Of a stretch of DNA of 29,146 nt, positions 25,904-29,146 are shown in pieces (the first letter of the stretch is position 1; each line of letters begins with the position of its first letter). The position numbers and the translations under genes are program-made. The notes under the pieces were generated by a model, which had not been told where the DNA came from, ran no database searches, and was given only the letters and a program-made list of their open reading frames with translations. The stretch comes from Candidatus Latescibacterota bacterium (GTDB lineage Bacteria > Latescibacterota > UBA2968 > UBA8231): assembly GCA_021295675.1 (NCBI GenBank), contig JAGWBY010000086.1, positions 4,821-33,966 on the forward strand, given 5' to 3'.

Positions 25904-26881
25904 ATGGCATTAGACGATCTGAAAGAAACCATCGAAACGCTGCGAGAGCGTATTCAAGCGCATCGCGCATATTTGGAAGGCAATGAGACGCGGACGCGGC
26001 AGGTGCTCATTGATTCCATGCTGCACAAGTTGGGATGGGATGTTGGAGACCCCAATTCCGTCGAACTCGAATACCGTATAGGTCGAGATTGGGCTGATTA
26101 CGTGCTGATGGGGAGTGGGCGACCAATAGCCGTGATTGAGGCTAAGGCCCTAGGGAGGGCGCTGAAAGACGACGAAAAAATGCAGGCACTCAACTACGCG
26201 AACATGGATGGCATTGATTACATGGCTATCACGAACGGAGACCATTGGCAGATGTTCGACGTGTTTAAGAGAGGCCAGCTCGACAATCGCATCCTGATGG
26301 AACTCCAACTGACGCGAGACGAGCCATACGCTTGTGCGTTGCAGGCTTTGGGTCTATGGCGACCGAATTTGGCGAGTGGCAAGCCACAGGAAGCGGCGAC
26401 ACCAGTAATGATAGAAAAATCCGCACACGCCGAATCGGCATCTACGATATCCGAGCCAAGCAGCAGACAGAAAGTCGCTAAGCCGTCTAATAACGGCGAT
26501 TGGGTGCCGCTTATGTCACTGGAAGTCGAAGCCGGAACTGGCCAGAAACCACCGGCATACATCAAATTTCCAGACTCGAGTACAAAACCGCTTAAGAATT
26601 GGGTCGATCTGTGGGTTAGCGTTGCGAATTACTTGATTGATACTGGCAAAATTTCAGCGGAACATTGTCCAGTCCCTTTGAGGGAAGGTTCAAAACGGCA
26701 CCTTTTGCACACTGAACCGATTCACTCAACCGGCAAGGAGTTTCATAACAAGCGAAAAATCGGAAAGCTATGGTTGAATACCGATTTTACCTCAACGGAT
26801 GTTCATAAACACTCATGCTGGCTCCTTGATAAGTTCGGCGTCAATCCCTCCACCGTCCTCGTCAGCACCAACCGGAGCTAG
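25904..26881 (+). CDS. Solitary HsdR-N-type PD-(D/E)XK nuclease-like protein
   Basis: A 325-residue protein. The N-terminal half matches the nuclease domain of type I restriction R subunits: ETRTRQVLIDSMLHKLGWD, then the catalytic set Asp65 (DWADYVL) and Glu79-x-Lys81 (IEAKALG), then QALNYANMDGIDYMAITNGDHW. A linker of low complexity (about 160-200) precedes a C-terminal domain with W-x-DLWVSVANYLIDTGKI, RHLLHTEPIHSTGKEF and KLWLNTDFTSTDVHKHSCWLL, seen in similar solitary proteins as I recall them. There is no helicase domain and no methylase or specificity subunit nearby. It starts at ATG 25904 with a strong AAAGGAG site. It may be a defence nuclease or a domesticated DNA-binding protein. 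Confidence 0.78.
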   Translation: MALDDLKETIETLRERIQAHRAYLEGNETRTRQVLIDSMLHKLGWDVGDPNSVELEYRIGRDWADYVLMGSGRPIAVIEAKALGRALKDDEKMQALNYANMDGIDYMAITNGDHWQMFDVFKRGQLDNRILMELQLTRDEPYACALQALGLWRPNLASGKPQEAATPVMIEKSAHAESASTISEPSSRQKVAKPSNNGDWVPLMSLEVEAGTGQKPPAYIKFPDSSTKPLKNWVDLWVSVANYLIDTGKISAEHCPVPLREGSKRHLLHTEPIHSTGKEFHNKRKIGKLWLNTDFTSTDVHKHSCWLLDKFGVNPSTVLVSTNRS

Positions 26882-26884
26882 CCC

Positions 26885-28184
26885 ATGTCGTCCCTCTTCC
26901 ACAAACTCTACATCGCCACCCTAATCTGCTGCCTCCTATTCCTCGCCTTCATCTACGGCATAGTCTCGGCAATCTTCCACCTCGCTCCTGCTCCCGACAT
27001 CCGCATCCACGCCGTCAACGCCTACGGCCACCTCGCCTATCTCTACGAAGACCTCACCGACACCAAGAACCAATACACCAGCACCATGTGGTTTGAAGAC
27101 GCCAGCGAGCCATCCGGGGCCATGATCCACAACGCCGCCGCCATGCAGCCCGGCCTGACGCTCGTATCCAAAAACGCCACCGCCGCCGTGCTCATGGACT
27201 CCCTCGGCAACATCGTCCACCAGTGGCAATGCGACTTTGCTGAAGCCTTTGACGAAGACGATTTCGCCGCCTTCCCGCAGCAGCCCGACATGCTGCACTG
27301 GCACCGCACCCACCTCTACCCCAACGGCGACCTCCTCGCCAACCACGACTACGTCAACCACTACCCCTACGGCTACGGCCTCGTCAAACTCGACAAAAAC
27401 TCACAGGTAATCTGGAAATACACCGGCACCGCTCACCACGACTTCGACTTTGACGATCAAGGCAACATCTACACCCTCGTGCAAGAAATCGGCACCACGC
27501 CCATCGGCAACATCCAACCCCCGTACATCGAAGATTTCGCCGTGGTCATCGACGGAGTAACCGGCCAAGAGAAGCGGCGCTTTTCCATCTTCCGCGCCCT
27601 GAAAAACTCACCCTACTACCCGCCACAGCGAAGTCACCCACACCAACGCCATTCGCCTAATCCCGCCGGACTGGGCCGCAGCCGCTCACATCCCGCGCGC
27701 CAAAGCCGGCGACCTGCTCATCTCTCTGCGCAACCCCAACGCCCTCATCATCGTCGATCCCATCGAGCAACAAGTGATCTGGTACGGAGAGGGAATCTGG
27801 AAACAGCAGCACGACCCAGACTTCCTGCCCAACGGCCGCTTGCTCCTCTTCGACAACCAGGGCCTGCGCGGCCACCCCTTCGGCCAAAGCCGCGTCCTGG
27901 AAATCGATCTATTTACGCACGAAATTTACTGGGAGTACAAGGGCACCAGCACCGAGCAGATTTTCGACAGTTGGATCCGCGGTGCCCAACAGCGGCTGCC
28001 CAACGGCAACACCCTCATCACGGAATCGCAACGAGGGCGCCTGCTCGAAGTCACGCCAACCGGCGAAATCGCGTGGGAATACTACAACCCAGACCGCGCT
28101 TCCTACCAAGGCAAACCCCTGCGCGGCATGATGACCCAAGCCCAAAGGATACCCCAAAATGCCCTGTCATTTCTCGAAAATTAG
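26885..28184 (+). CDS. Arylsulfotransferase (ASST)-like membrane-anchored protein, frameshifted
   Basis: It starts at ATG 26885, directly after the nuclease stop. Residues 8-30 form one transmembrane anchor (YIATLICCLLFLAFIYGIVSA), so the body is probably periplasmic. The beta-propeller-like body carries repeated blades of the form G-x-L-L-x-x-x-H and W-x-Y: HRTHLYPNGDLLANHDY, VIWKYTGTAHHDFDFDDQGNIYTL, and later DFLPNGRLLLFDNQG and RLPNGNTLITESQRG. Near 27625 the frame shifts. The true continuation reads SEVTHTNAIRLIPPDWAAA, with the conserved His-x-Asn, and runs to the stop at 28184. The uncorrected frame goes on to 28294 with nonsense. The corrected protein has about 433 residues, in the Arylsulfotransf_2 range. 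Enzymatic activity as a PAPS-independent sulfotransferase is not certain. Confidence 0.78.
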
Positions 28185-28386
28185 CCTCGTTTGCGCGCTT
28201 CTGCTCCTGTGCAGCAGCGCCGCCCACGCCTACATCGGCCCCATCATCATCATCGGCGCAATCGGCAGCATGTTCGGCTGGGTCGCCGCCGTAATCCTCG
28301 CCGCCGCACTCGTCGCCTCGTACCCCTTTTACGTGCTATACCGCCGCAAAAACAAGCGCAAACAAAGCAAGGAAGAGTTACCCTAG
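28159..28386 (+). CDS. Small membrane protein of the 'AYIGP' type
   Basis: A 75-residue protein with a signal peptide (LVCALLLLCSSAAHA), the mature start YIGPIIIIGAIGSMFG, one transmembrane helix (WVAAVILAAALVASYPFYVLY), and a basic tail RRKNKRKQSK on the cytoplasmic side. It begins inside the 3' end of the ASST-like gene (26-base overlap) behind AAAGGA, so the two are probably co-translated. I recall similar short AYIGP proteins beside ASST-like genes in other bacteria, but their function is unknown to me. Its stop overlaps the stop of the convergent nucleotidyltransferase by four bases. Confidence 0.72.
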   Translation: MPCHFSKISLVCALLLLCSSAAHAYIGPIIIIGAIGSMFGWVAAVILAAALVASYPFYVLYRRKNKRKQSKEELP

Positions 28387-29108
28387 CCCCCGTGCTCCCG
28401 CAGTAGCTGCATCCCGTGCGCCAACGCCCCGGGCGTATCCACATCCTGCCACCAAGCCGCGCCAACATCCAAAGCGCGCAACCGACCCTGCTCTATCAGC
28501 ATCCGCATCCCATCGGTCAAGCTGCAATCGCCTCGGCGCGCTTCCACCTCGCTGAGATGCGCCACCAACGCATCGCTACAAGCGAACAGGCCCGTATCCA
28601 CAGCATTGAAATCCGTCAGCTCCTTGCCAATCGCCGCAATGCGCTCGCCTTCTAACCGCACCTTCGTCGCATCGTCCATGTCGTAGATCGCGTCCAGCTT
28701 GCGATCCACCGCTAAAACCACCTCTCCAGGACTCAAGCTAACGCCGCGCATCGCAGTAATCATCTCCGGGTCAAAGAGATGATCAGCCATCAGTAGCAGG
28801 AACTTCTCCGAGAGTATCCCAGTCGCCGCCAACACCGAAATCCCATTGGACAGCTTCCATTGCGCATTCTCGACAAACCGCAGCCCGATCCCCAAACCAC
28901 TCGCCCCATTCAACGCCGCACACACATCCGCGCCGCAATGTCCCGTGACCACGACGATCTCCTGCAGGCCACTCTGCTCCAGCATCCGGCAGGTGCGCAC
29001 CAACAGCGGCTCGCCTTCTATTTGCACTAGAGCCTTGTGCGCTACCGGAACGTGGTCGCGCAAACGCGAGCCGTGCCCGGCGGCCAAAATAAGTGCTTGG
29101 TCAATCAC
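28383..29108 (-). CDS. Sugar/inositol-phosphate nucleotidyltransferase (IPCT-like)
   Basis: A 241-residue nucleotidyltransferase. It has LILAAGHGSRL (6-16) for nucleotide binding, Lys25 in AHKALVQIEGEPLL, LLLMADHLFDPEM with the metal-binding Asp, DDATKVRLEGERIAAIGKEL, FNAVDTGLFACSD and WWQDVDTPGAL. The D-A/E-A-T-K-V, V-D-T-G-L-F and W-x-D-V-D-T-P set is what I know from L-myo-inositol-1-phosphate cytidylyltransferases. The fused DIPP-synthase (CDP-alcohol phosphotransferase) half is absent, but a separate partner could lie beyond the right edge, upstream of this gene. It starts at GTG 29108 behind GGAGAGA. A general sugar-phosphate nucleotidyltransferase is the alternative. Confidence 0.8.
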   Translation of the reverse strand: MIDQALILAAGHGSRLRDHVPVAHKALVQIEGEPLLVRTCRMLEQSGLQEIVVVTGHCGADVCAALNGASGLGIGLRFVENAQWKLSNGISVLAATGILSEKFLLLMADHLFDPEMITAMRGVSLSPGEVVLAVDRKLDAIYDMDDATKVRLEGERIAAIGKELTDFNAVDTGLFACSDALVAHLSEVEARRGDCSLTDGMRMLIEQGRLRALDVGAAWWQDVDTPGALAHGMQLLREHGG

Positions 29109-29146
29109 AGAATCTCTCCTACTACCGACCGACGCTTTGCAATTCT

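Overview
The window is a GC-rich bacterial stretch, gene-dense on both strands. The gene content is a modular type I PKS, a CBM9/DUF5916 outer-membrane protein, glycoside-hydrolase-like proteins, sulfotransferases, a UPF0175/DUF3368 toxin-antitoxin remnant and dispersed copies of a roughly 38-bp palindromic repeat. This resembles uncultured environmental or sponge-associated lineages such as Latescibacterota or Poribacteria-like bacteria. That placement is inference from gene families; no rRNA or marker gene is present.

Layout. (1) 1-1742, plus strand: a broken NCS2 (uracil/xanthine-type) permease with a fused C-terminal cytosolic domain. (2) 1754-14078, minus strand: a polyketide locus. In transcription order it holds one fully reducing C-methylating module (KS-AT-DH-MT-ER-KR-ACP), fused to a second KS and a degenerate, shortened AT. 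A stand-alone ACP, an Sfp-type phosphopantetheinyl transferase and an alpha/beta hydrolase follow. (3) 14079-15059: a small graveyard with a truncated substrate-binding lipoprotein, a palindromic MITE-like element, and an antitoxin with a truncated toxin. (4) 15060-19085: a divergent pair, a TIM-barrel glycosidase-like protein (minus) and a DUF5916 protein (plus). (5) 19109-25841, minus strand: sulfotransferase, SDR, GH20-like protein, ABC exporter and a TlpA-like thioredoxin protein, in that transcription order. (6) 25904-28386, plus strand: a solitary HsdR-N-type nuclease, an arylsulfotransferase-like membrane protein and a small membrane protein. They converge on an inositol-1-phosphate cytidylyltransferase-like gene at the right edge.

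How the genes could work together. The PPTase would load pantetheine on the integrated and free ACPs. The reducing module would make a saturated, possibly methyl-branched chain. The terminal KS, lacking a working AT, would probably use the free ACP, and the alpha/beta hydrolase is a candidate release or editing enzyme. The rest of the window has no obvious link to this pathway.

Caution. At least eight coding regions or domain junctions are interrupted by single-base shifts at points where the protein family continues in another frame. This density suggests residual indels in the assembly at least as strongly as real gene decay, so most frameshifted genes are listed as CDS with the break noted.
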